NCBI GenBank assembly: GCA_037389465.1
Contig: JAZARR010000193.1
Location: forward strand, 372,001 to 436,000
Source: Baylisascaris procyonis
Lineage: Eukaryota; Nematoda; Chromadorea; Rhabditida; Ascarididae
Length of the DNA stretch: 64,000 bases
Direction: 5' to 3'
The notes below the pieces were generated by a model. It was not told the DNA's origin. It worked only from the letters and a program-made list of their open reading frames with translations, and ran no database searches. Positions within the stretch are counted from its first letter, which is position 1; each line of letters starts with the position of its first letter. The translations under genes and the position numbers were made by a program. Positions 1 to 11,155 of the stretch are shown piece after piece.

Positions 1-105
1 ATTGATGAGTGGTAGTGCAGATTCCCAGAAAACCGAACGTGGCTGGTTCAGATTCCCCTCCATACCGCTCAAGTATTCCTCCGCCCCGTTAAATATAATT
101 TTTTT
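1..105 (-). CDS. possible next exon of the HR1-like gene (cut by window edge)
   Basis: GC-rich block in an AT-rich setting, open in two frames on the minus strand: NGAEEYLSGMEGNLNQPRSV, or GILERYGGESEPATFGFLGI. The second frame fits the preceding exon if the acceptor is GGCGGAG at about 80, but that site has no T tract. Coding is likely from composition; frame and boundary are not settled. Confidence 0.3.
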
Positions 106-1050
106 CTGCGCCGCAATTGCCTATTAATCGATGAGGAAAAATCGAGACTATTTTTTCTCAATGCCCATCATTCTCTAACTATTGGAGATCGCTTCCCAAT
201 CTTCCGCCTTAAACAAAAAACAAAAAAAAAAAAAAAAGAAGAAGGAAAAAAAACTGCACCCATCTCGAACCAATCAAATACTCTCTGTTGCAACCAAAAA
301 AAAGTCAATTACTAAAAAGCAGAATGCATCAAACATACGCACATCGAACTAGTGAAATCATCGATAAAAACGATCCCAATAGAACAAAAGCACTTCTTTA
401 TAATATTTCTGTCTAATTCAACCTGCCGCAATACTCTCCAATATGAATAAATACCCTCCCCCTCCGCAAATAAAAAAAGACATCAATCAGCAAAAAAAGG
501 ATAAAATCTTCGCAAAATTGTACTCATTTTTTAGCTCACACATATATCTTGCCAAAGAAAATCTCTATTAAACAAAAATAGTTCATTAGTTATAATGCAG
601 CGATTAAATCCGATATGCGCCAATTCTAAAAAATGAAAAACTGACATTAGCAATGTCTGAACAAGAAAATAATCAGAGAAAGAGAGAAATTCCAGCGAAA
701 AAAAAGCGACAGAGAGAGCGAATATGAAAGATAAAACAAGGTACTTGTACTCTTTCAAAGTTTAAGTTTGCATATTGATGAAAAGGCTGCCCTTGCATAT
801 AAACCAGAAAAAAACGGTTATAAAAAATTCTCCTCTTTCCTAAAATCTCTAAAAGTCTATTTCCTTCTGTCTATCGTCAAAGATACCAAAATCGATGAAA
901 ATTAAAAAAAAACACTCGAGCAGCGATCTCATTGCTAAAGACAATTCATGGTCCATTAAAAAAATTTGAAAAATTGTTCAGCAATATAATATTGTCGACT
1001 AAATTGAAAATATTATTCTCCACTCCAATGAATAAATTCCTCGAAAAATC

Positions 1051-1140
1051 AAAAAAAAAAAAAAGAATAAATAAATAAATAAATAAATAAGTAAAATGAA
1101 ATAAAATAAAATAAAATAAAATAAAATAAAATAATTAAAA
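1051..1140. repeat. (AAAT)n / (AAAAT)n microsatellite
   Basis: Runs of AAAT pass into AAAAT units just downstream (on the minus strand) of the HR1-like exon at 1,158. Seen directly. Confidence 0.95.
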
Positions 1141-1157
1141 TAAAGAATGAAACAAAC

Positions 1158-1281
1158 CAAATGCTCCCGTGTCATACATATCCAAAGTTTGTAGATCATC
1201 TTGCATATCACTAATTTGATCACTCAGATCACGAACTTCTTTCTTCAAAAATTCGCTTTGTTTCCTCTCCTTTGTGACTTT
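1158..1281 (-). CDS. HR1-like coiled-coil protein, exon with second helix
   Basis: Acceptor TTTACTTTCAG; starts in phase 0 exactly where the previous exon ends. KVTKERKQSEFLKKEVRDLS, then DQISDMQDDLQTLDMYDTG, forms the second heptad-rich helix of an HR1-type antiparallel pair. The donor is probably GTTTGT; GTATGA inside is an alternative that would remove MYDTGAF. The rest of the gene, including any kinase or other catalytic domain, is beyond the left edge or in a weak exon at 1-105. Confidence 0.75.
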
Positions 1282-3251
1282 CTGAAAGTAAAAAGAAACT
1301 CTTTAAACTTTTTTAGGTTTAAAAAAACCCGTTGCATAATAACGCCGCCGCTGAGTTCTAAAAGAAAGTCATTTCTCAGATATTTTCAGCAAAAAATAAA
1401 AATAAAAAAAAATCAGCCAAACACTTTAGAGACGATCAACGGTCATGGTGGTCATTCCAACTGCATATGACGTTTGATTTTGCCATTTTTCTTATCAGCA
1501 TTCCTAATATAAATAACTTTTTTCAAAAACATTGCACCTTCCATAAAAGAATGACCGGAATTCGCTTTTTTAAACACCTTTTGTGCTTATTATTTGAAAT
1601 CAGGAAAGGCCTCTTATGATAGAAAAACCCTCTAGATGACATAATGCTCAATAAAAATACAAGACCACCATCTCATTCAGTTCACAAATACCAAAGGAAA
1701 AGGAAAAAACGACAAAAACCTTTTTGCGTCCATAAATATAAATTCCTTCCATCCCTTTCGGAGCCATTATTTTTGCAACATTTTAGTATTCATTGCAATA
1801 TTACATTTTCTTGTATTTATATATTTATTACCTCTCATTCACACAAAAGTTAAGACAACCTTATAACAAAACCTAAATAGCAAAATGCCGTCAGCAACCT
1901 ACATAAGCATCATTTAATGTATATTTTATGAACAACTATTCGGCCTCATCGAACTATCTTCTCTTTTATTTCTTTCTCATCTATTATCTTATGCGATGCC
2001 TTGGTGTCCTAAGTGGAATATGTTCGATTAATAAACATTAGATAAAAATAAGCACCACCTCACACTACTACCAGTGGCATTTGCGAGAAATTTACCCCCT
2101 ATCGAACATTCCTATAGCATCTTGTCTTTGCGAGAATCATGAATTTGTTATCAACCATCAGTATCCCATGCAAGAATCATAAGCATAACCATTCCAGCCG
2201 ATAAAATAAAATACATCTTAAAAGTAAAAATGATCATCGGAGCTAAAATTTATCCAGATTTTGAGGGATTAGAGAGGTGAGAGGATGAAACTCTTTGAGG
2301 AAACTAGGCATTCTTCCTCTAACCTTTTAGCTACATGCAAAAATTATTGCATAAAATTTCAGATATTTAAAAGAATTCAACTTCTGTGATGGATCAAGCG
2401 TGCCCTTGGAGAATGCAAAGGGGATGGGTGGAAAGAGAAACTGAAAGACTGTCCTCACTAAAGTTTATAGTCCCGACTGAAATCCCCTACATTATTATCA
2501 TCGCCTTAACATCTAGTTGTTATCCCTCCATACCCTTCATAGTAGACCTTATCACCTATGTAAAGTTGTAAACCTTATCACCTATGTAAAGTTGTAATTA
2601 AACAAATATTTCAGCTTCTAAACACCATAAAAACATTCAACATTACGAAGTACCATTAAATCATTTCCGCTCTAGCATAAAAATCCCGAAATACCCTAAA
2701 AAGGAAATCAATCCTTTACTTTACTCCAGTGAAAAACTAAACAAATTTTTGCTCCCATCCGAATTCATAATATATAAATCCCGATATCAAAGAACTTTTG
2801 TTGCCCCGTGGAACTTAAATTCAGGATTCAGTCTATTTATAAAATTTACTTTCATTACTAAGAATTTTGCTTATCTATCCTTGCAAATGATGATTCCCTT
2901 CACTTTTTTTCTATTATAGAAAAAATTACGAAGATTCATTGCTGCAATGGTATTTTGCGTCATAGTAGAATTGAATTTCCCGTCGACTCTGCCTTTTGCC
3001 AAATATAGTAATCTCATTTGTCACTGAATGCAGTACTGCTTTCATTGCTTGGATATTCTTTATACGAAACACATTCCATAAGGATTTCACTCCCAATATG
3101 CGTTATTTCTGGATGCGACTCTCGAAAATGAAACACAACTATGCATCTTCAATTGGGAACAGCCGATGAATCTATGTCATATATACATTTAAATTAGTCG
3201 CATATCCAATTGAAGTATAAAGAATATTAATAAATAAATTAGCAAGTGTAC
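1282..3251. other. intron of HR1-like gene
   Basis: AT-rich with no exon-like block. Holds a perfect 26-bp tandem duplication at 2,546-2,597. No other feature seen. Confidence 0.6.
2546..2597. repeat. 26-bp perfect tandem duplication
   Basis: Two identical copies of a unit beginning accttatcacctatgtaaag. Identity suggests a recent event. Confidence 0.95.
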
Positions 3252-3426
3252 CTGCATTTGCACATATCCCTGTTTTATACGCATTTGCTTGTTGACAGCC
3301 GCTCGGATCTTCTTCTTCAAATCAATAACCTCCTTTTGTAGTGATTTGTGATCGCCGAAATTGAAAGTGTACTTTTCGGCGAGTAAAACCAACTCCTCCG
3401 GCACCGACTCGTTTCCGGTTGCCGAG
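3252..3426 (-). CDS. HR1-like (Rho-binding) coiled-coil protein, exon with first helix
   Basis: Fifty-eight full codons, acceptor ATATTTTTCAG, donor GTACAC. Begins with one base that completes a Ser codon from the exon at 5,759 and ends in phase 0. After SVPEELVLLAEKYTFNFGDH it enters a basic helix, LQKEVIDLKKKIRAAVNKQM, then RIKQGYVQMQ. The pattern resembles the HR1 helix of protein kinase N, rhophilin and rhotekin (IKREIRKELKIKEGAENL). HR1 repeats bind Rho GTPases; this function is inferred only from the pattern. Confidence 0.78.
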
Positions 3427-5758
3427 CTGAAAAATATACGAAACGGGTTCAATTCCGGTCATCCACAACTATTGGAAATGCAACGGTACAAAGTCTAAGC
3501 AAACTAAGGTAAAGAAGATTCCGCAAAAAAAAGTGGAAATCGTTTTCTTCAAATATTCCCATCACTCCCCCCCCCCCTCGAGGGATTGCATTACCTATTA
3601 CCTTTTTTTACCTAAAATAATACAAAAAAAGTAAGGAAAAACCTCCGCAATCTTTTGTTATATTTACTGGTTGCACGCATTATATAACTATTTCTAAATC
3701 TCTTTTCTTCCGGATATATGCATTTCCGACCAAAACATCTTTCCTCATAACCTCCCAATGTTCGACTGAAGCAATCATCTTGTAAATCCGGCAATTTCCG
3801 GACCGGATTCATTTCTCCGTGATTCACCACTATCTCACTTAAGCGTATTTTGTCAAAATTAGTGGATAAAATCTCTTCCGAAAGCAGCAAACGTTTTACC
3901 GAATTACATCCATGCCCAACTTAGTGATGGACAGCTAGACAATTTCCATCTCGTAATCGACGAATCAATCAATACTCCATCCACGCAAAAAGTTCATTAA
4001 TTTCCGTTGAGTCATTATGTGTCAATTTTGCAAGGATCGATTCATCCCTTGTTATCCTTCCTAATCCTTTAAATCAAGAAAATGCCCTGCGAGAAAAAAT
4101 GTCCTGTAAAAAAATTACTCATTAAGGACTCATCTCAAATCGTTCGCAAAAGCCAATTTTGAACAGCATTTTGGGAATTTCATTTATGACTGCGGAAGAA
4201 AAATTTTTCATACTTTTGCAAAAATATCGGTATTTTGATACCTTTTGAAAAATACTATCATCATTTCAGACAATTTCCAGAAGAAAACTTCCAAAAATTT
4301 TCATCCTACCATCTACCAAATTATCCACAAAATTCAAATGAGTCATTTGCGGAATCCAAAATTTAAAATAATTTCCACATCGAGAAAAACAATCCAACAT
4401 GATCTCTTTTGTTTTGTAATTGAACAATTTCGAGAAAATACCACCTCAAAAAAAAGAGGAGAAGAAACCTTCAAAAAATGCTACACTCAAGGGACCACCA
4501 CGAAATATGCACTTTTGAAATGGCATCACCATTTCGCATATATCGAAAGATCGAAGCATTTCTCGCAAACAAAAAAGTGACTCGTTTTCACGAATCATAT
4601 CAACGCATAATATGGCAACTTCCTTCTTCAGCGACCGCTTTAAGCAACAAACCTCATTGAATATATTGCATTACATAAACAATATTCATGACTTATGCAA
4701 GCAACTACAATAAATTTCCGGAAGGAAATCAGCGCTGTTGGATACCAACAACAGACAGCAGCATCGATGAGATAAAAATATAGTAAAATATCAACATATC
4801 TCATGAAGGGCTGATATTTTAAAATTGAAGAGAAAAATGTGAAAGTAAAAATGTTTAACAGTCATTATCCCGCTTGATCGTAATCCCATACTGCTCTTTC
4901 GCCATCATTAGCTGCTCATTAAATAACTACATTATGGTATTATGAAATCGCCAAGACGGAAAAAACAAATGCTACAGAATCTAGACGCATGCAATGGCTC
5001 AACCGGTTACAATATCTGTGCGGAAAGCATAACTTTGCAGATTCAGATCCCCTCCCGGAAGTTTTCATTTTATGGAACGAAACAAATAGTGAAAAATTAT
5101 CAAATCCTCGTGAATGAGCTGTTAGATTTCGGTATTCTGGGAGAAAAAAACAACTGCAAAGGCCGCATGATTCCCGCCTCCCTTATCGCTTACTCCCTTC
5201 CAATTATTTGCGCATTAAGCCTTAAATCAAATTTTCTATTAAAAATTCACATAAAACCTTGATCCCTGCTATGTATAAAGATGACTTGCCAAACAAACAG
5301 ACAAACGGCCGGTTAGACAGACGAACAGTCATATACACAAATAAATGAGTGCTACAATATTATTCAATAGCGCCATAATGTACCATAATTTGCATTTATA
5401 AAAATTTGCAAATGGATTTGAAAATATAAAAAGAAGAGAAAACAAACTTTCAATGGATTTTATCCTGATTGCAAGTATCAGCATCATCGCAAATTTCCTA
5501 TACTTAAGGCAACAACAACTTCAAGTTATAGGTATTGCATACTAACTAGAAATTTGCAAAAAAACGCCTAGTGGATGCGAAGTAGTATAACTTCGGCGAC
5601 AAAACCCGCTATTGTTTATAGCCATCCCGTCTCCATTTTTCTATGACATTTCGCTTATATTTAATGAAACCTTTTTTTGGGTGATTTCATATATAATTTA
5701 AGCCAATTTTTCCTCCCTTTGTACTATATCATCGACCGAAAACACGATAAAAACCAAC
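3427..5758. other. intron of HR1-like gene
   Basis: AT-rich with an 11-base C tract at 3,567-3,577. Several short open frames on both strands, none with coding character. Confidence 0.55.
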
Positions 5759-6089
5759 CTGCATGGTTCGCCGGGATTCGTTTCGATGGTACGTTGCCAA
5801 GTGAAGGAATCTGGTTGCACGACGTCGGTCATGCTCGTAGGTTGTGAGAGATGAAGCAAATTCGAAGAAGAGGAGGTAGTTGAATCGCCGGCCAATCACA
5901 GCGACAGCGATTCGTCGCCGTGGATGGATGTATGGAAAGCGTCGTTCCTCGTGACGCAATAGCACCACCATGCAACGACTCCGCCCACTGCCACAATGCT
6001 ATCGTGTCCGCCGAGAAAATCCACTATTGCTCTAGCCGGTCCCCTAAATAGTTCGTTAATTGAGTATTTCATATCGGCAAAGAATGCTT
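5759..6089 (-). CDS. HR1-like protein, most upstream visible exon, with in-frame TGA
   Basis: A GC-rich, exon-like block of 331 nt with acceptor ATTTATAG and donor GTTGGT. In the frame fixed by the next exon it reads 63 sense codons, a TGA at 5,896-5,898, then 45 more codons. The first part contains ELFRGPARAIVDFLGGHDSI followed by a likely membrane helix, VAVGGVVAWWCYCVT. The second is Ser-rich (STTSSSSNLLHL) and holds an ATG in SMTDVVQPDSF. Possible readings: a short upstream protein then an internal start at Met of MTDVV; stop read-through or recoding; a sequence error; or a decayed exon. I do not recognise the family of the first part. Upstream exons were not found. Confidence 0.6.
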
Positions 6090-8211
6090 CTATAAATATA
6101 AAAATAATTGCTGCATAAATTCTAAAACGTCCTTCCTAAGAATAACAAAGAAATTGCAGCAATACAAAAATAGGATGACGCTAAACGAAACTTGAGAAAT
6201 ACACAGAAAGACATTAAATGCGATAAGTTTGCCGCAAAATACGTAAATATCTGCGCATTCCAAAATTTTCCTTCAATTCCTTCCCTATTTCATTCTATTC
6301 TAAAATATATGCCTAACTATGCTCTTTTGCAGTTCCTATTTCCTGCAAGAATTTTCAACCACAGAGGAAACCATGAGAGACGAACATCTTGAAAGTTACA
6401 CCTCGCTGGAAGCATTTTTCAATCAGCTTGGAATGAGAATATTCCAGCGTTTTGAAATCTAATGCTTATGGAAGGAGAAAAAGGAAAAGACCCCATGCTA
6501 ATTCCCCCTCCCCTCCTCCAACTGATTACTCCTGATTTATAATATTCAATAAATTTTCTTGTTGAATCAACATTTCATCAAACGAACAGATGATCGATGC
6601 ACAAGTGGTACTTTGTAGTCTGTGTGTGAAAAAGAAACAACAATCCAATTCATTAAAAATATCAATGCGAAGATCATGCATCAAATGACGTCATAAAAGA
6701 CAGATGGTTATCACATATAAAAAAAACTTAGCGGTAGAGAATGAACAACTTCTTATTTAAGAATTGAATAAGGAATTTTTCTTTTTGCTAATAATTTCAA
6801 TTTAAACAAAAATTTATGCGCAAAAAATATATATTCTGATATAATAAACATAACAGAGAAAGAAAATTTGCAACTAAAAGATGAATAACTTCGAAATGAA
6901 GAATAACGATAAGAGCAATAAAATCATGAAAGGATCCCAATATTGATGAAAACCTCTATGATGACAAAGAGGAGGATTTGAAGAGCGATGCGTTCGCATG
7001 AAATTTAAAAACGGCTTATCTAGGATTTAAAAGGGCATCCCATACTGGAAGAACTGCAAATTGATGACGATAAGGTAAATGATGACTTTAGGCATAGGCA
7101 GCTGCAGTTATTGGAATCCATATTAAATGACAACAACACCCCAAGCAGGAAATCACATTACATATACATTTATTTATTTATTTATTTTTATTCATATAAA
7201 TTCGAGACGATAAGAAGCACATTCGCTGTTTAGTAAGCAAGATTACAGCCTACTTATGTCTTCGACTGTGGCCCCTAAGGCAAATCATATTCCACGTGTG
7301 AAGAGCTCAACATCAAAATTAACACAAGTGTAAGCAACTTGTTGCACAAAATGACCATCACCAAGATCACAAAAACTCATTGGATCATAACAGACCGCTT
7401 GTTAACGACATATGAACCCATGCATATATTTCTAAGACTTCAAAGCAAATTAGGAGACTCTTATAGCCGTTAGGCCTTAGCTAAGCACCTAAATTTTCTT
7501 CAGGTATTCAGTAAATAGGTAAATAGGTCAGAGGCGCCGGATCAAGACCCCCAGCATCCCATATCAACCCACGGGGCTTGAAATATTTTGGACTGATCTT
7601 CATGCAAAGTTACTTTGTCGGTTCAAAACGTGCTAAACAGAAATATCTATCTTATTTTTGGTCGTAACTGCTTAAAGGAATTCAGTCCCCAAGTGCCCGC
7701 ATCACATCCCGGTAAAGATGGGTAAGTTTCCTCAAGTGGTGAAAGCCAAAAACATCGCCATTCGTGTTCGCTATGCCCAAAAATCACCCTGAGCAACTTC
7801 TGCTAAAACTTTGTTATTAAAACTTCGGGAACCCTTTGGTCAAATTGGAAGGGGGATAGGGATCCTTAAAAGTAGTTCCATGCAAAAAAAGTCGACATCT
7901 ACGTTCGATAAACGCAAAAAATTTTATTCTTTTGTGAAAGTCTGAGATTAGAAGTGGAGATCCCTATATGAAGCCGAATAACCAAAGAACCCCCAAGTCG
8001 AATCTTAATGAAATAATTACCATTTCTTTTAGTAAATTATGAGCTTCTCACCTTAAGATATCCCAAGGACTTTGGATAAGAGGAAAAAGTCGAGGATCTG
8101 CATTCATCTCGCCACATCCACATTCTTGGATCTAAGGTGCTCTGATTTTACATCAGCACAGGTAAACCTCAAATCGTGTTCGAAAAGAAAGAAATCAAAA
8201 TTAGGGAGGCA

Positions 8212-8268
<57 letters not shown>
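8212..8268. repeat. (TA)n microsatellite
   Basis: Nearly pure TA dinucleotides with one C interruption. It produces spurious Tyr-Ile open frames on both strands. Confidence 0.98.
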
Positions 8269-8269
<1 letters not shown>

Positions 8270-9084
8270 GTTACTATTTTAATTATACTTCCCTCTTTTT
8301 CCGGAATAAAACTTAGACTCACTGCTAGAAATAAGCTTAAACGAAATAAGCTTGAGCTTAAATAATTAGAAATAAGCTTAAACGCGAGGCACTCTATAAA
8401 ACTGACAGTACGTCATGAGTGAAGTATCACTGAAGTAGAGGGCAACACTACGTTTAACTCAGGTTTCAATAAATAGGGAAGGAGGGGGAGTGGAGAGGTT
8501 TTTACATACTATACGATGGAATGATTGCGAACAATATCCCTGCTCATTCATCTTCTATATTTTACTACTGAATATTTTGATCAGTTATTTACTATCCCAT
8601 AAAAACTTACTATCCCCTATAAATCTCTACCTCTACAAATATAATTTCAAAAAAATCATTTTATACGAAAAAAAAGTTTTTCAAAGTTTTATCTAATAAT
8701 ATTATTAATACAGGTATAATAATAGTACAGGTATAGAAAAAATAAGGCATTCTATATAAAAGTACTGAAACAACCGATCGAAAATAACGAGAAGTGGATT
8801 GCTCAAAGATTTAGCTTCTGTCTGCAACAAGTTGTCAGTCTTAACACAACACGATACTGTTTAGTTCGCTCAATGAGTCTCGAAAGTAAACAATAAAGAA
8901 CGCAAACCAGTCGAGAAGCAAGTACTCTGCACTATTGCTTGCATTGAAATCTTCCTCTCTATTTTATCATCTAGCAGAATAAGCAAGTTTTTTTGATATA
9001 ATCTTCGAGGAAAATTACTGATAGTAAAGAACTTTAGGAAAAATAAGATCTCCCTTGTACTAAATATGGGCAACCACCTAGCCT

Positions 9085-9192
9085 TCCCTTCCCCCCCCCC
9101 CCTCCCGCACCCACCTCTCTAACCAATATGAATATAACTGGGAGCGGAGAGATGGAGAGGTGGGGGGGGGGGGGGGGGAGGTGGGGGGGGGG
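9085..9192. repeat. C-tract to G-tract foldback
   Basis: A 12-base C tract at 9,091-9,102 with cccacctctct after it is mirrored by agagatggagaggtggg and G tracts at 9,162-9,178 and 9,183-9,192. The arms are imperfect inverted repeats. Confidence 0.75.
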
Positions 9193-9546
9193 AACTAAAT
9201 AAATCACCTAATGCATTCGTTACATATAGCTAAACTTACTTACAAACTATGTAATGGACGAAATCCAAAGAATATTCATTGAAATAAACTTTCATATCTT
9301 TGAAAGCAATAAAAGGAAAGCACATTTCTTCGCAATAAAGTATTTCTTTGCTTTCTCTCACTTCCCTATCAAATACGTCAATTCAAAAATTTGCGGTGAT
9401 CGATTTCTTCATTCAATTTTCTAAAATATTTTTTATTTTCCACGTTCCTATGCAACATTTCATGAAAATTCATTGGTACCAACATTCTATTTTAGGTGAA
9501 GCAAAAAGAAAACCTCAAAGAAATTCGCTTAAAATTAATATTCGTT

Positions 9547-9585
9547 GGTGAATTCATTTCCCAAGTCATGGGAAATGAATTCACC
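9547..9585. repeat. perfect 17-bp inverted repeat, 5-nt loop
   Basis: Arms ggtgaattcatttccca and tgggaaatgaattcacc are exact reverse complements around agtca. Confidence 0.98.
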
Positions 9586-10897
9586 TTACAGTCTGAAAGC
9601 AGCATTAAGCAATACCAATAATTTCTGCTTTAGAATCCAAAGCAGCATGAATCAACAATCAAAGTCCCTGATTTATTACCCGCCGGGAAACCATTTCCCA
9701 AATGTTTGCGCTGTTACTCGCGCTCCGATAAATTGCTTCTTAATCAACTGGAAATTCTTTTCCCGCACCACAGTATTAGCTTCATTTAAGCCCCCCCCCT
9801 CTTCCCTTCACTTCGTCGACAAAAACATAAGGCTGTTTTTTACTCTCGCTTTCGCTGCAAATCCTAAACAATTGCTTCGTTTCTCATCATTCTCTCTCCG
9901 TCTGTCGTCTTTATCCACATTCTTTTTCTGCATATGCGACACCTCAATGTGCAATGCAAAGGTATCCTCTTTTCCTAACAAAATCTCTCAATTCGTATTG
10001 TTTTTTCTTTTATTCCAATCTTTTCTTTTTTTCCATTTTATTTTAGAAAAAAAAAGAACAAATGGTATTCAATAAAATTTCAATGTTCCTGTAGAGATGT
10101 ATTTATAATATAGTGCCGTTTATATCTTAAAGTGGTTATGATGCGATATTAAAAAATAGCATCGAAACAAATTTGATTATTTTATAGTTTAGCAAAATTT
10201 GAAGCAGTACCTCCCAAGAAGAATACAAATACATAACAAAGGAAGTGATCCCGATGACGATCATCTCAAAGATATGCTTGATCAAGAACATGAAGCACAA
10301 ATATCACCCATGTTTACAAAAAAAAAAAAAAAAAACGCACAGTTAAGACTCTCAAGTCTAGTAATTTCAACAAAACTTCTATGCTCCCCTCCCCCCCCCC
10401 CCCATCTTTTCCCCTGGAAAAATGTGGGGAGCTTTTTAAAACAAAAGGCAATTTTCCTGGAGATTAAAATGCACTAGCTTAGTTGAGAATAAAAAACACA
10501 TGGAAAATGGTATTACACCGTATCACCTCAAATAATATCACCATCTTTCGATGAACTCTGCTCCTTGAATATTCCCCCCCCCCCCATCCCTCCTAAGCTC
10601 TATGGGAACTAGTTCAATCACAGCAATATCCCCTTCTCGCCATAAAACTTGAAAAACTGCTTATTTTCACACGTTTAATATATTCTATACTGGTGGCATG
10701 CTACGGCAAATACTTCAGAAAATATATTCCCGTTCCATTAAAAAAAAACTCCGAATCCTCTCCCTTATAATATCAACTGAATTTCCAAACTTCGTTGATT
10801 TTACTTAAAAAAAACCATAATACTCCACCTCCCCCCCCGGCCATAAAAATCTTTCATTCCCCTCTCCTCTACGTCACATAAAAGAAAGCCCTTCCTA

Positions 10898-11155
10898 TCA
10901 GCTCACTAATATCACCCATAGCATCATCACATCGCGATAAGTGAAACGAATCGGAGGCAGCAGATAATCATATCCGGCATAAAGGTAAGAACAAAGGTAT
11001 GGCCAACATGAAGGATAAGCGAAAAGAGGTAAATTTAAACAGAAAAACTTCATCAATAACGCGAGAGAAAAAACGACTACTAAGAATACCGATAAAATAA
11101 CGGTAGCTATTATAATGACGCCTCGGCTGTGATCGGAATTGGCGTCGAATTCCAT
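10898..11155 (-). CDS. candidate 85-aa single-pass membrane protein or first exon
   Basis: ATG preceded directly by an in-frame TAA, then 85 codons. After a short acidic N-terminus (MEFDANSDHSRG) comes a clear membrane helix, VIIIATVILSVFLVVVFSLA, then a Cys/Tyr/Pro-rich segment (YPSCWPYLCSYLYAGYDY). A GTGAGC near the end could be a donor, making this a first exon. No family recognised. The length is within reach of chance in AT-rich DNA, but the composition is more even than its surroundings. Confidence 0.35.
   Translation of the reverse strand: MEFDANSDHSRGVIIIATVILSVFLVVVFSLALLMKFFCLNLPLFAYPSCWPYLCSYLYAGYDYLLPPIRFTYRDVMMLWVILVS

Larger units (their letters stand above)
6090..10897. other. 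no gene identified (upstream of HR1-like exons)
   Basis: AT-rich DNA with repeats: (TTTA)n near 7,170-7,192, (TA)n at 8,212-8,268, a C-tract/G-tract foldback at 9,085-9,192, a perfect hairpin at 9,547-9,585 and C tracts at 9,791, 10,391, 10,574 and 10,831. May include undetected upstream exons of the HR1-like gene or its promoter. Confidence 0.5.

Noticed and set aside
5729..5971. Arg/His-rich 80-codon minus frame across the HR1-gene exon
   Set aside because: It does not match the phase of the next exon; the other frame does.
9545..10075. Longest open frame in the window, plus strand, 176 codons
   Set aside because: Low-complexity Phe/Ser/Leu-rich translation over AT-rich DNA, starting inside the perfect hairpin; no domain character.
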